The notes beneath the pieces are model-generated. The model made no database searches, was not told the origin of the DNA, and saw only the letters and a list, made by a program, of their open reading frames with translations. From assembly GCA_033297205.1 (NCBI GenBank), contig MU859115.1, positions 8,461 through 72,460 on the forward strand: a stretch of 64,000 nucleotides of DNA, in the 5' to 3' direction. Of the stretch, positions 45,058-56,157 are shown in pieces. The position numbers were made by a program, and so were the translations under genes. Origin of the DNA: Pseudoneurospora amorphoporcata. Its lineage: Eukaryota; Ascomycota; Sordariomycetes; Sordariales; Sordariaceae. Every line of letters starts with the position of its first letter. Within the stretch, counting starts at the first letter, position 1.

Positions 45058-46192
45058 TTAGTTCCAGTGCTTTCCAAAGAACTCCAAAACAGTCTTGTAA
45101 CCCCTGATATACTCGCTCTTGACGCGCTCGTCCTTCAGGTCGCTGCGTGCCGCCATGAAGCCGTGGATCTGGTCCTTGAAGGTCTCGACGTGCTTGGGCA
45201 CGCTGAGGTTCTGCTCAAACTCCTTGACCTTGTCCTCGGGCTCCTCCTTGGAGGCCAGCAGGATCAGCGGTACCTTGATACCCTTGGCCTCCTCGGGATT
45301 GACCATGGCCGGGTGGCATTCGGCGGCGATCGAGAAGGGGTTGGTCTCGGCGTTGGTGGTGGTTAGGGAGACGACCTTGCCGCCCCAGCAGAACTGTGTT
45401 GCAAGTTTTAGTCAGTTGGGCTGTCTGTCATGGATATCTTGAAATCTAGGGGCGGAAACTTACACCGATGAGACCCCAGGACTTAATGTTGGGGTGCTTG
45501 ACGTTCAGGGCCTTGACAAAGGCAGGGAGCTTCTCGGCGACGCCCGGAGGAGGGTTCTTGCCGAAGAAGGCGCCCAGGTTCTTCTTCTTCTCGTCGTTGT
45601 CGGGAGGGTACCACTCAATGGGGCACGGCTCGCCCTGGAACCAGTCGGGAATGAACACCTTGTACTTGGTGTGGTCGTCGCTGGTGGCCAGGATGTCGGC
45701 ACCCTGGACGGTCTGGTCGAAGTAGCCGAAGATGTCGTAGATGACGACGATGCCCTTGGTGGCATCATCGGGGCCGGTGACATAGGTCTTCAGGCCATCG
45801 TACTCGCTGTAGGAACCCTTGGGGCTGTAGCCGGAGGTGACGACAGGAGGGATGTTGCAGCTAGCGATCTCGTGTTAGTGGTGACTTTCAGGATGGGGTA
45901 AGAATAGGCGCATCACTTACCAGGCCTCGTTGTGGCCGTGGCAGGCTTGCATGGTAGACATTTTGGCTGTTTGCAGGGGTGCCGGTTTGTTAATGAGGGT
46001 ATTCGCAAGGAATTGAGCAGAGATGGGTCGTGGATGCGCAGTGGTCTGTAGAGCAGCGCTGGCTGTAGCAGCTTGGGATGTGCTTGTATGCAGAAGACGC
46101 GAATAGGCGCTGGGCCGCGATACAGAAGAAAGACTGGCAGAGGAAGCAGATGGCACGGAAGCCGCAAGACGGAATTGATTGGGACCAGGCAT
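45058..46192 (-). CDS. Dienelactone hydrolase family protein with two candidate start codons
   Basis: Exons 46192-45921, 45860-45464 and 45393-45058 encode 334 residues from the first ATG, or 257 from an in-frame ATG at 45961. Introns of 60 and 70 nt have GTAAGT donors and CTAG/CACAG acceptors. The alpha/beta-hydrolase core matches the AIM2/DLH family: CCNIPPVVTSGY, IVVIYDIFGY, nucleophile elbow G-F-C-W-G-G-K (Cys225 of the long form), and IHGFMAARSD with the His. The acid normally near ASKEEPED appears as Glu-rich sequence, so the triad acid needs an alignment. The 77 extra residues contain no Asp or Glu and several Arg with many Ser/Ala, like a mitochondrial presequence; the short form matches the usual length. 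The second ATG has the better context (CAAAATG). Substrate unknown. Confidence 0.9.
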
Positions 46193-47021
46193 ACCTTCAG
46201 TTTTATGTACGTGTAAGTCCTGAGATGTTTGGTGTTTAGGTGCTCGGGATTTTTTTTACTGTTAATTGTTCATACATTGTAATATCACCATCGCAACCGC
46301 GGGCAAGGCGGGGTAGCTTCCTTCTCCCGGTTTCCTCTGATGTCACCAGCACGTCCCGAACAGCTTTCCCGAAACCCCACCACCCGTCTTCGAGAAGGAG
46401 TGATGGTTTCAATCGGGACTTTTGATTGCCGACCACATCTGACCAATCATTTGTCGCCATTGGCTCTGTCATGTCAGGGCCAAAAGTTCACTCGGACGCC
46501 AAGAACATTTTGTCTTCAATTCCATTTCTTCAACCGTTCGACTCCAACCATTCAACTGAACGCCAACCCGTCTCACCCTCCTTCATCATCAAGGCGGCCA
46601 CCTCACCACCTGCCCTCCATGCCGACCCGTCTGTATTTTTCGAATCTCGAATTTAGGATTACCCGATCGGTGACACATGACAGGCTTCGTCTGCGTGTCG
46701 ATCTGTGATCAGATAAGATGGAATGAACTGCACTCTGATTACTAAACAAACAAAAGGCACTCTAAAAGTCACAAGCCCGCCCGCCCGTCTTTTCCCATTC
46801 TTTTCCTACAGTCTTTCGCCATAACACCCTGAACCCATCACACCAAATTTCCTGGGAGATATTTCAGTCTTGTTTAGCCCAAATAGCCGTGGCCTGAAAG
46901 CCTGGCAGGCACCTCGCAAAGGAAACAGCCCAGCCCCGCCTTCTTCCAACACAGAAAGTCTGATAACATTTGTGGTCTTGTCCAATCTCCCTCCAAGATT
47001 CACTCCTCCAACAGGCCTCAA
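46193..47021. promoter_or_regulatory. Upstream region of the DLH gene and 3' end of the Nudix gene
   Basis: About 0.83 kb between two minus-strand genes. It should contain the DLH promoter and the Nudix 3' UTR. A short poly-A/T-rich patch lies at 46251-46257. No further gene is supported. Confidence 0.5.
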
Positions 47022-47630
47022 CTAGGCACTGTTGATGGTATATCCCGATTTCCTAATGTCGGCTACCGCCTTCATCACAACAGCAACCTCGCTCGCAAAC
47101 CGAAGCTTCTGGTCCACCTCTGAGATGGACACCCAGGACGCCTCAAGCTTTTCGTATACCTCCTGCGTACCGCTGTCTCCCGTGGCTGTCGAGTCGGCCG
47201 TCGCCACAAAGAAGAAGACAGCCTTGAGCGCTTTCGTGTCCGACTGTGGGTCTGGATAGAGGCAGGCGCCGACGAACTCGGTGCTCATGTGTCCTTCGGT
47301 GATTTGGGGGCTCTTCTGTGGTGTCCCATCAACCCCTTCGTCGACGGTAGGCGGTGTTGCTCTCGTAGCAATGTTGAGCTTCAATGGCGTCGCCCGCACT
47401 CCGGTCTCTTCATATGTCTCGCGTAGAGCCGCGTTGAGCATGGGCTCTTCAATGTTCCTTCGGCCCTTGGGCAGCTGAAAGATTTGAAGGTTCCGGTTCC
47501 AGATCAACAGGACCTTTCCGCGGCCGAGGTCAAGCGTCACGGTGCCGCAGGAAATCACAAAGGCGTTAGCTGGGTGAAATACCATGCTGGCATCAATGCC
47601 ATCCAGCCATGGCTGAAGATCGATTGCCAT
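47022..47630 (-). CDS. Nudix hydrolase
   Basis: A single exon from the first ATG encodes 202 residues. An exact Nudix box, G-x5-E-x7-REUxEExGU, is visible as GRRNIEE...REtYEETGV at about residues 55-77, preceded by FQLPK, the usual entry to the box. Nudix enzymes cleave nucleoside diphosphates linked to another group, using a metal held by the box glutamates. The LPKGRR-type start and a C-terminal helix (LRFASEVAVVMKAVADI) recall diadenosine or diphosphoinositol polyphosphate hydrolases, but I cannot name a substrate. The frame stays open about 50 codons further upstream without an ATG; the chosen ATG follows GCACAA, a good context. Confidence 0.88.
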   Translation of the reverse strand: MAIDLQPWLDGIDASMVFHPANAFVISCGTVTLDLGRGKVLLIWNRNLQIFQLPKGRRNIEEPMLNAALRETYEETGVRATPLKLNIATRATPPTVDEGVDGTPQKSPQITEGHMSTEFVGACLYPDPQSDTKALKAVFFFVATADSTATGDSGTQEVYEKLEASWVSISEVDQKLRFASEVAVVMKAVADIRKSGYTINSA

Positions 47631-50600
47631 TTGTGCTGTCACTTCTTGTCGTTGGTTCTTGGTGTGTCTGGTGTCTTTGGAGGCCGGCAAAGTGTCACTA
47701 CTGTGGGAGAAGTTGTCCTTGCGAGTCGTGGGAGCACTGAGGAACTGGTCAAAGATGCTCCATATATGCGTTTTCCAGTGCAAGGAATGAACGAGCCGAG
47801 GACGACGCCTTCCAGTCCCACCACGGCTGCGACAAGTCTCATTTATAGGTCACGTTATGAAGCCATGAAGCAAGTCCTCAGTTACAGAAACAGCTTTATC
47901 GCTCTCTACCAACACCATGCTCAGGTTATATTAACAGTACTTTCCATCCACATTGCTTTTTTGCCGACCGAGCGGCTCAGACACACGCCATGGTACCCGG
48001 TACTCCGGGTAACTTCGTTCTGATGTTCTTCAAACGCCGGTGAGCGACAGTAGCAACCGGTCAATCTGCAGGGCTGATCTAAAGCATGGTTTCACGGACT
48101 GAAAAGGAAACAAGCGCCTACCAGCACACCATCGTGATGGGACCCCTGGTAGCGACCAGTCAAGACCTGTCACCCACCAATCCATGCAATATATTAATCA
48201 CGGACGCGAACTTCGAGCCTTGTGCCACGACCCCGTCTCGCAGACCTATGTACAGTATCGCCCTGTCGTGCTGCGAGTTCGACGGTCCGATACAGCTCCA
48301 CGTGTTGTCCTCTTTCTAAGTCGTCAGTCTTACCACGGCCTGTCGTCGAATCAACACCAAGTTGCCCCATACCAAAGCGGCGATATGTGATACTTAGGAG
48401 CAGAAGATCATGATGCTTGGTTTGAGCAATCACAATGTCGACTTGATTCACAGCATCCTGGTAACAATTATGGCCCATCAGTCCACGGTATCACCATAAG
48501 ATGCCCGATGCTGTACATTCCCCAAAACCGTCATCAGCTCACGAGTGCCGGTACAAGCTAAACGCTTTCTATAAAACCAGAGCTTACCCATTTGCCCGGT
48601 AAGCACTGGGTCACCGAAATTTATCTGATGACTACACCGGTGTACCTATCCCCTGTCTCGACAAGATCTTCACCGGGGCTCTCTGCGGTTGTCCGCCGTG
48701 CAAACATTTTCCCGAAGAGAAAGATTCATACAGATCCGGCTTTTCAGGGTAGCTCACCCGATATACGGAAACGCTTCTCCTACATACCCCCCAGAAAACG
48801 GAGGCCAATGGCTGATTCGTATTCACTGAACCGCCAACATACATCCACTCCCATCTGTTCCACGCTGTGTTATAGCCCGCGCATATGATATAATCACCAA
48901 ATCTTGTTTACCTCTCCCCTTTGACTGGTTGAAAGCTGGTACGCTCTACGATCCTACCCCTCCGGCTTTGTACTACCAGCTTTGGCTTCCAATTCGCAGA
49001 TGGACGTCCACGGAGGTCTTACAAGCTATTCATTTGTCTATGCGATCAAGGGAATGGGCCCATATCACCCGACAAATTGGGCTTGATCATGCCCTAGGAA
49101 AATCTTCCGTGGTTTTGACTAACTTATCGGCAAAGAAGCTAAAATCGCATACATACCTACCTGCCACGTTGGGCAACGCTATGACAAGCCGTGCCCTTGG
49201 ATACTACGCTGCCCAAGCATTGCAGAAAGCATTGGGAGGCTATCCCATATCCTGACGCCCGAACAGGAACACCGACAGCACATCCAAAATAATGGCTTGT
49301 TGGTCAAAGGGAGGGTGCAATTCGACCACCACAAGGGGATCAAATTATCGAGCGTGATCAGAATAACTTTCATGTCTCGCCTTTAATAAAGAGGTCCAGA
49401 CTTTGGAAGTCATATCAAATTCCGCGTGCCCAGAAAACTTGGTGTGCGGATCTCGTTGTTCCCGGTGTAGTCCAAGGGTTCGTTCATCACCGAGGTCACA
49501 TGGCTCGGGAACGGCCCTCCTACGTCTCATCGACCACTGCTGTCGGTCAGGTATCTGTCGGGATCCCGCATCAGGTCAGCCGGAAAGTGTTCACGATGGA
49601 GGCTGATCATGGTTCATACTGACGCCAGGCCCGGCAACAAGGTTCAACGGTTATATACTTATAATCGCGGACTCTCCTGCCGCCGCAAACACCCTTCAGG
49701 GGATAAACATATACGACGGCAGGGATGTCAAACTCTGGTAAACATGTGGAAAGCGGGCGAGAAACGGCCGCAGCCGTCCATTTAAGTCGACAAGCGCGGC
49801 TCATCCCACATACCGCAAGCCAGGGAAGGCACAGAGGGGGATTCCCGAACGCTACCTCGCAGGGGGAGAACCAAGGAAGAAACGCGATGAAGGTGCTTGG
49901 CGATGACCGGTCAACTCCAACATGCAACGCGTGTCGATAATCCGAATTCGAGCCCAGAAAAAGCACGCATCTACCCAAACCGATATTACATAAATTCTCT
50001 GGGGCGAACTTGACGCTGAATACTCAGACTCTCGTTTATACTGACCGGTGTGAATGCTCGCAAGAACGGATCAAATATGGAAACAGCATCGTGAAATATA
50101 ACATATACCTGATTATCAGACGTTGTTATTTCTTGCTTGCGGTGGGGAGAAGTAGGGCTGGCTGAGATGCTTCACCAACAAAGGCTACGTGCATATGCCA
50201 GGGCAGCCATTATCGTACACGTGTATAAACGAAGCAGCCTTTCCCCGGTGTGGGTTGCTTCCCACACAAGTTTTTCGTGGGGGAAAGAAAGGTCCCCGAA
50301 TAAGAAACACTCGCTGAGGAAGCCCGTTCCTTTTGGGCGGCAGTTCAACGTCAGACGGTTATGTATATGAGACCAGCGGAGCCAACCGGGTTTCACACAC
50401 ACACACACACAACCAACTGTGCGGCTCATATATCACATTTGATTAGAACCACCACCGTCCCGTTCTCTCATCGCGATGAAGGGAAGCGAAGGTAGGTAAT
50501 GAGAGTCTGTGGGGGTTCATACTTCCACCTCCGAACGCCAAACGCAGGCACAAGGCACAAAGGCACAAGGACACACTCACACAGAGACCGACCGGGATGT

Positions 50601-51033
50601 GGGAAGAATTAGACTAATGCGAAGCAACGAAGGACAGACAAGGGGCGGGAAGGGCCGCCTGGACAAAGTTAAGGTAGGTAGGTTATCATCATCATTATGG
50701 TCGGATGGATGGATGTCAAGTAATTATATACGATGGTACACGATGGAGAGCAAGGAAGGAAGGAAAAGTCCGGGCCCGCCCGTTCACAGCATATCGTGCA
50801 GCAAGTTTTGTACACTTGAAATAGAAGTGGACTCATGGGTGCAGGTTGCAAGGGGCCATGTTGGGAGGCTCTGCCGTACGTTATTTCGTAAACAACGGCT
50901 AGGAATGAGTTGGAGGATTCAAAAACATTGACCTCCAGTAGAGAGTTTGATAGAGGGAATGTCTAGAGCACTTGTCTATTCATAGAGGTATCCAATGCCA
51001 TTGCTAGTCTAACGATGATCTCCTACATACAGT
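47631..51033. other. Gene-free interval of 3.4 kb
   Basis: No protein, tRNA or transposon is recognisable. The longest frames (for example 48929-49255, 108 codons) have no protein-like motif. The left few hundred bases should be the Nudix promoter and the right part the 3' UTR of ivd. A CA repeat lies at 50395-50410, a 7-bp perfect inverted repeat at 50248-50267 and the palindrome TACACGTGTA at about 50217. Base composition is not extreme, so I cannot call it a RIP-mutated repeat by eye. Confidence 0.5.
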
Positions 51034-52449
51034 CTAGTTCTTGGCCAAGTGGGCATACTCCTTGTTGAAAGCCCTTCCAATGACCATCCTCCTCACTTCC
51101 GAAGTGCCCGCGCCAATCTCATACAACTTGGCATCCCTCAAGATCCTCGACGCCGGCATCTCCTCCATGTAGCCCATGCCACCCAAGATCTGAATAGCAT
51201 CCAAAGCGACCTCCGTCGCCCTCTCCGCCGCATACAGGATAGCACCAGCACAGTCCTGCGTCTTGATAATCCCCTGCTCATCCACCGTCTTGGCCGTGGC
51301 ATACGTGTACGCCCTCGACGCCTGAAACTTGGTATACATATCCGCCAACTTGCCCTGCAACAGCTGGAACTGGGCAATCGGGATCCCGAACTGCTTCCGC
51401 GAGTGCGCATAGGGAAGAGCCACATCCAGCGCCGCCTGCATCAGACCCAGCGGTCCCGCGCTCAGCACCAGCCTCTCCAGATCCAGTCCCTCCATCAACA
51501 CTCTCACACCGCCATTGACTTTTCCGAGGACGTTCTCCTCGGGCACAAACACGTTCTCAAACACCAGCTCGCCCGTGTTCGACCCGCGCATGCCCATCTT
51601 GTCCAGCTTCCTCAGACACTCGAACCCGTCCGCCTTCTTGCCCGTTTCAAGGTCCTTCGTCTCAACAATAAACGCCGTGATCCCCTTGCTTCCAGCCTCC
51701 GGTTCCGTCTTGGCATACACCACAATGACATCCGCGTCCGGACCATTGGTGATCCACATCTTGCTTCCATTAAGCTTATAACCCCCATCCACTTTCTTTG
51801 CAATGGTCCTCATGCTCACGACATCACTCCCACTCCCACTCTCACTCATCGCCAACGCGCCCACTTTCTCGCCCGAAATCAACCCGGGGAGGTACTTCTC
51901 CTTCTGCGCCTCATTGCCATTCAAGCTCAACTGGTTGACGCACAACTGTGAATGCGCAGCATACGACAAGGCAATCGACCCCGAAGCGCGAGACAGCTCC
52001 TCCATGACGACGCAGTGCGCTTGGTACCCCATTGACAAACCGCCGTAGGCTTCGTCGGCCGTGATGCCCAGGAGGCCGGCGTCGCCGAGGGCGCGCCACA
52101 TGTGGTGGGGGAAGGCGTTGGATTTGTCGGTTTCAGAGGCGAGGGTCTCGGGGAGGGCGCGGCGGACGAATTCTTGGACGCGCTCGCGGAGCTCGGCCAG
52201 GTCCGTTTGGGAGGGGGCGACGAAGCCGGCGGGGTGTTTGTTGTGGGAGGAATGGCGGCGTTGTTGGAAGCCGGCGATTGGGGTTTGGGTTTGTGGTGAT
52301 GGGCGGCGTGGTGTTGAGGTTGGGAGAATGGTCGTGGAAGCCGTGTAAGTGCTGTGGAGTCGCAGTTGGCGGGGAACCCTTGAAATCCCCGTGGGGATTC
52401 TGGTGGTGGTGGAGCGCGCAAAGGCGCGGGAGAGACCTTGGGTGGACAT
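51034..52449 (-). CDS. ivd: Isovaleryl-CoA dehydrogenase, mitochondrial
   Basis: One exon encodes 471 residues. The first 70 or so are Arg/Ser/Thr-rich with almost no acidic residues, a mitochondrial presequence. The acyl-CoA dehydrogenase fold follows: GITADEAYGGLSMGYQAH, SYAAHSQLCVNQL, ALAMSESGSGSDVVSM (FAD and substrate loop), KMWITNGPDADVIVVYAKT, and GLDLERLVLSAGPLGLMQ, in which the Glu at about residue 325 lies where the IVD-specific catalytic base is found in the human enzyme. The C-terminus has QILGGMGYMEEMPASRILRDAKLYEIGAGTSE in two family motifs. It oxidises isovaleryl-CoA to 3-methylcrotonyl-CoA in leucine breakdown, passing electrons to ETF. It is divergent from mccB, whose product is part of the next enzyme. 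Confidence 0.96.
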   Translation of the reverse strand: MSTQGLSRAFARSTTTRIPTGISRVPRQLRLHSTYTASTTILPTSTPRRPSPQTQTPIAGFQQRRHSSHNKHPAGFVAPSQTDLAELRERVQEFVRRALPETLASETDKSNAFPHHMWRALGDAGLLGITADEAYGGLSMGYQAHCVVMEELSRASGSIALSYAAHSQLCVNQLSLNGNEAQKEKYLPGLISGEKVGALAMSESGSGSDVVSMRTIAKKVDGGYKLNGSKMWITNGPDADVIVVYAKTEPEAGSKGITAFIVETKDLETGKKADGFECLRKLDKMGMRGSNTGELVFENVFVPEENVLGKVNGGVRVLMEGLDLERLVLSAGPLGLMQAALDVALPYAHSRKQFGIPIAQFQLLQGKLADMYTKFQASRAYTYATAKTVDEQGIIKTQDCAGAILYAAERATEVALDAIQILGGMGYMEEMPASRILRDAKLYEIGAGTSEVRRMVIGRAFNKEYAHLAKN

Positions 52450-53134
52450 GTTGGATGGATTGTTTACTTGGTGATAACCAGAAACAAACAGTAATTCTTG
52501 GAGTAGAGAATGTGAGAAAGGGGGAAAAGAGAAAAGAAGGGAGCAAAAAGTTCAGTTGCAATCAAGTCGGGATGAGCTCCGTTCGTCCTTTCTCCCTTCC
52601 CCCTCGCCGTCCACTAATAACAATGGCCACTGCAGTCTCGAATTACACCAACCAGCGCCAACTTGCTGTTCCAAACATCCCGTATCTAGCCTGAGCCGCG
52701 GCAGTCTTTGATGGTAAATGTTACCCTTGTGTTCTATTGAAAGTGGACGGTTGGCGACGGCTTGCCTCGGTCTTTGGCGATCTTGTTAGTGATTCCTCGT
52801 TGTGATTGGCCAGATACAAGCTGGGCATTGAGGTTCACAAGACCGTGAGGGGTACGTCAGACGGTGTGATGGATGCCAATGCCGAGCTCTGAATGGCCTT
52901 TTTACCGTTTCTGAGATGATATGCCGCTCAAGTTAGACAAAGTTGGACCAAGGACTTCGGCTGGGCGCGGCGGAGTTGGAAGGAAGTTGTCGTGATCATC
53001 TTTTCTTTTTTTTTTTTTTTTTTTTTTTTTTTTCTTTGTTTCTAACCTGTGCTTGTTGTTTTCCCCTTCCTTTCCCGTTGTTTTGTACGTTGTCGAGTTT
53101 TTGTCATCACCAAGTAAAAACACCATCAATCACC
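52450..53134. promoter_or_regulatory. Divergent promoter shared by ivd and mccB
   Basis: The two start codons are 685 bp apart. A run of 28 T (53006-53033) lies about 100 bp upstream of the mccB ATG and may keep nucleosomes away. Shared control by leucine catabolic regulators is expected from the gene pairing, but I cannot point to a proven site. Confidence 0.6.
53006..53033. repeat. Poly(T) tract, 28 nt
   Basis: Uninterrupted T run in the leader or core promoter of mccB. Confidence 0.95.
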
Positions 53135-55023
53135 ATGTCCTTCTCGTCCGCCAGCAGGAGAGAGGCTCTCCTCTTCTCCAGGCAATTATCCAGAACTGCC
53201 TCCACATCCCCACGATCCGCCGTCGCCAGTTTACCCCTGCATCCCCGCAATCTCGGGCTTCTCCTCCACAGCAACCAGCAACAACAACAATCACAACGTC
53301 AACAAAGCCTCCTCCAGCAACAACGACGCTCGGTCGCAACCTTCACGACTCCCCACCAAGCCAATGCCATCTCCGTCCTCAAGTCCGATGTCGACACCGA
53401 CTCCCCCGAGTTCAAGGAGAACGAGCGCCTCATGGGCGAGGCCATGGCCCGTCTAGAAGAGCTCACCCGCAAGGTCCACCAGGGCGGCCCCCAGAAGGCG
53501 CGCGAGAAGCACCTTTTGCGCAAAAAGATGCTCCCACGCGATCGCATCACGGCTTTGATTGACCCTGGCACAACATTCTTGGAGCTTTCTCCCCTGGCTG
53601 GCCACGAACTCTACCCCGAGGCGGATGTGCCCGCCGGTGGCATCATCACGGGTGTAGGTGTGGTTGAGGGCGTCACTTGCGTCATTGTCGCCAACGATAG
53701 CACGGTCAAGGGCGGCACTTATTATCCCATTACGGTCAAGAAGCACTTGAGGGCGCAGGAGGTTGCCAAGGAGAATAACCTTCCGTGAGTTTTGTCGTTT
53801 CTCGTTTTTACCATGGACATTTACTGACGTAGATGACCAACAGTTGCATCTACCTGGTCGACTCGGGCGGCGCCAACCTTCCTCATCAGTCTGATGTCTT
53901 CCCCGACCGTGAACATTTCGGTCGCATCTTCTTCAACCAAGCCCGTATGTCATCCCAAGGCATCCCCCAGATTTCCGTGGTGATGGGCCCCTGCACGGCC
54001 GGTGGCGCCTACGTCCCCGCCATGTCCGACGAGAGCATCATCGTCCAAGAGCAGGGTCACATCTTCCTTGCCGGCCCACCGCTCGTCAAGGCCGCCACCG
54101 GCGAAGTCGTCAGCCCTGAAGAGCTCGGTGGCGGCGCCATGCACTCCTCCGTCTCCGGTGTGACCGATTACCTTGCCGTCGACGACGCGCACGCCATCGT
54201 GCTCGCCCGCCGCAGCATCGCCAACCTCAACTGGCCGCGCGGCTCCTCTACCGGCGCCGTCACCCCGGCCGACTTTGAGCAGAAATTCGAGGAACCACTC
54301 TACCCCGCCGACGAGCTCTTGGGCATCGCCTCCACCAACCTGCGCAAGCCGCTGCCCATCCACGAGGTCATCGCGCGCATCGTCGACGGCTCAGCCTTCG
54401 CCGAGTTCAAGCGCGACTACGGCACGACGCTGGTCACGGGCTTCGCCAAGATCTACGGCCACCGCGTCGGCATCGTGGCCAACAACGGCATCCTGTTCAG
54501 CTCTTCGGCCTTGAAAGGCGCGCACTTCATCGAGCTCTGCGCGCAGCGCGGCATCCCGCTCGTCTTCCTCCAGAACATCTCGGGCTTCATGGTCGGTCGC
54601 GACGCCGAGCGGGAAGGAATCGCCAAGAACGGCGCCAAGCTGGTCACGGCCGTGGCCTGTGCCGACGTGCCCAAGTTCACCGTCGTTGTCGGCGGCAGCT
54701 ACGGCGCGGGCAACTACGGCATGTGCGGACGGGCATACTCGCCCCGGTTCCTGTGGATGTGGCCGAACGCGAGGATCGGTGTCATGGGCAGTGAGCAGCT
54801 GGCCAAGGTGATGGAGACGGTCGGCACCAAGGCGGATCCGGAGTTGCAGGATCGGATTGAGAGGGAGAGTGATGCGGTGTTTTCGAGCGCCAGGTTGTGG
54901 GATGATGGTGTCATTCCACCCCAGCATACGAGGAGGTACTTGGGATTGGGGCTCAGGGCGGCATTGGGAGGGAGGAATGAGCAGGCGCCTAGGGGGACCA
55001 AGTTTGGTGTTTTCAGGATGTAA
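53135..55023 (+). CDS. mccB: 3-Methylcrotonyl-CoA carboxylase, beta (carboxyltransferase) subunit
   Basis: Exons 53135-53784 and 53844-55023 encode 609 residues. The 59-nt intron has GTGAGT, a CTGAC branch site and AACAG, and joins NNLP to CIYLVDSGGANLP. A mitochondrial presequence of about 75 residues contains a Gln-rich run. The carboxyltransferase domain then follows: LLRKKMLPRDRITALIDPGT, EGVTCVIVANDSTVKGGTYYPITVKKHLRAQE, the N-half oxyanion loop GPCTAGGAYVPAMSDE, and the C-half FLQNISGFMVGRDAEREGIAKNGAK and YGAGNYGMCGRAYSPRFLWMWPNARIGVMG in pieces. It transfers CO2 from biotin on the alpha subunit to 3-methylcrotonyl-CoA. The alpha (biotin) subunit gene is not in this window. The product follows IVD in the pathway. 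Confidence 0.96.
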
Positions 55024-56157
55024 TTAGCGGTGGTGCGGGATCCACTTGTTTGTTTCTGTTCACAATACCTCATGACTACCTTGCTACCAGCTTCTGTTTA
55101 GATGTGACCATTGCGGATAGCTTCATTTTCGCCTCCTACGGCGTTCGGGAATCGGGAGACCTCACTCCGACTTACTCCACATCTCCGAGCCCCACCGGAC
55201 CACGTGCTCCACAACCGGCCCCACCACGCTTCGGGGAGGAAGTGCGGGGAAATGGAGAACTTGAGAGCAGAGTGGGGAGTCTTGGTGCGGGGCAAGTGGA
55301 GCTCTAATTGTTATGTTGAACTTGCGGCCTAAGAAGAAAGGGAAGATACATAGGTGTCCAAACGAGTTCGGAACAGGTGATCGACGAAGCAAAAGCCGCG
55401 AGAAGGCAAACAGCCTTCATGAAGCCCGATGTCTGAACAGCTGGCATTGAAAGCGAAGATCCTTTGCGGTCAGTGAGTGTTCTGAAACAGGATCTGCCCG
55501 ACTTTTCGGACGGAATGTCGGTAACGTTGATGTGAGGTGTTGGCTGCGCTTCTGTTTGTTATTTGTTAGGGCTTTCCAGATTGTTACCAACGGTTGAACT
55601 TCTCGCTTCGGTGTACAGGGTTGAGATGAGATATTTGGGTCAATGGTGGCCGATAGAAACGATGATATGGTTATCGCCCAACAGTTAGAGGCGAGAGAGG
55701 CTGGTCAGCCTGGTCTAGGCCTGATCGTCGTCTTGTGCCGAGAGTTCTAGATGCCCTGCCAGACATCAAATGTGTTGACAGATGCGGTACATTTATGTAC
55801 GTGACTGCATATGCATATCTGCCCTGGGGCGTAATTGAGTAATTGAGTTTTCACCAGATAGCGTACCAAGCTTTTCCTGGGATTGCCTCAAAACATCAGA
55901 TCGAAGCAACTCCAGAGGACTTTTTATCAATTTTGTTTGTTCGTTGGAATCTCAGCCGAATCATATCCTGCTAGTACAAACAGTGGAGTAACCAAGCACA
56001 ATCGAAGCTACCCCGCCGAGCTTACCTTTTGCTCCAAGTCGTCGAGCTGTCACTTACACCTGAACAAAAAGAACTCTTCCTCGACCACACGGCGACGGCG
56101 CTTTACCTCTCATACAAGAAACAAGCACTTGACCTTTCGTTGGACATAACCATAACA
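55024..56157. promoter_or_regulatory. Region between mccB and the SDR gene
   Basis: About 1.1 kb. It should hold the mccB 3' UTR and the promoter of the downstream SDR gene. The frame of the SDR gene is open for 43 codons before its start, but the ATG after CATAACA has the better context. Nothing else is recognised. Confidence 0.5.

Noticed and set aside
48929..49255. 108-codon ORF in the gene-free interval
   Set aside because: No domain, no splice context and no start context; expected by chance in 3 kb.
51049..51951. 300-codon plus-strand ORF opposite ivd
   Set aside because: Antisense to a fully conserved dehydrogenase; composition (Arg/Leu/His) is typical of a shadow frame.
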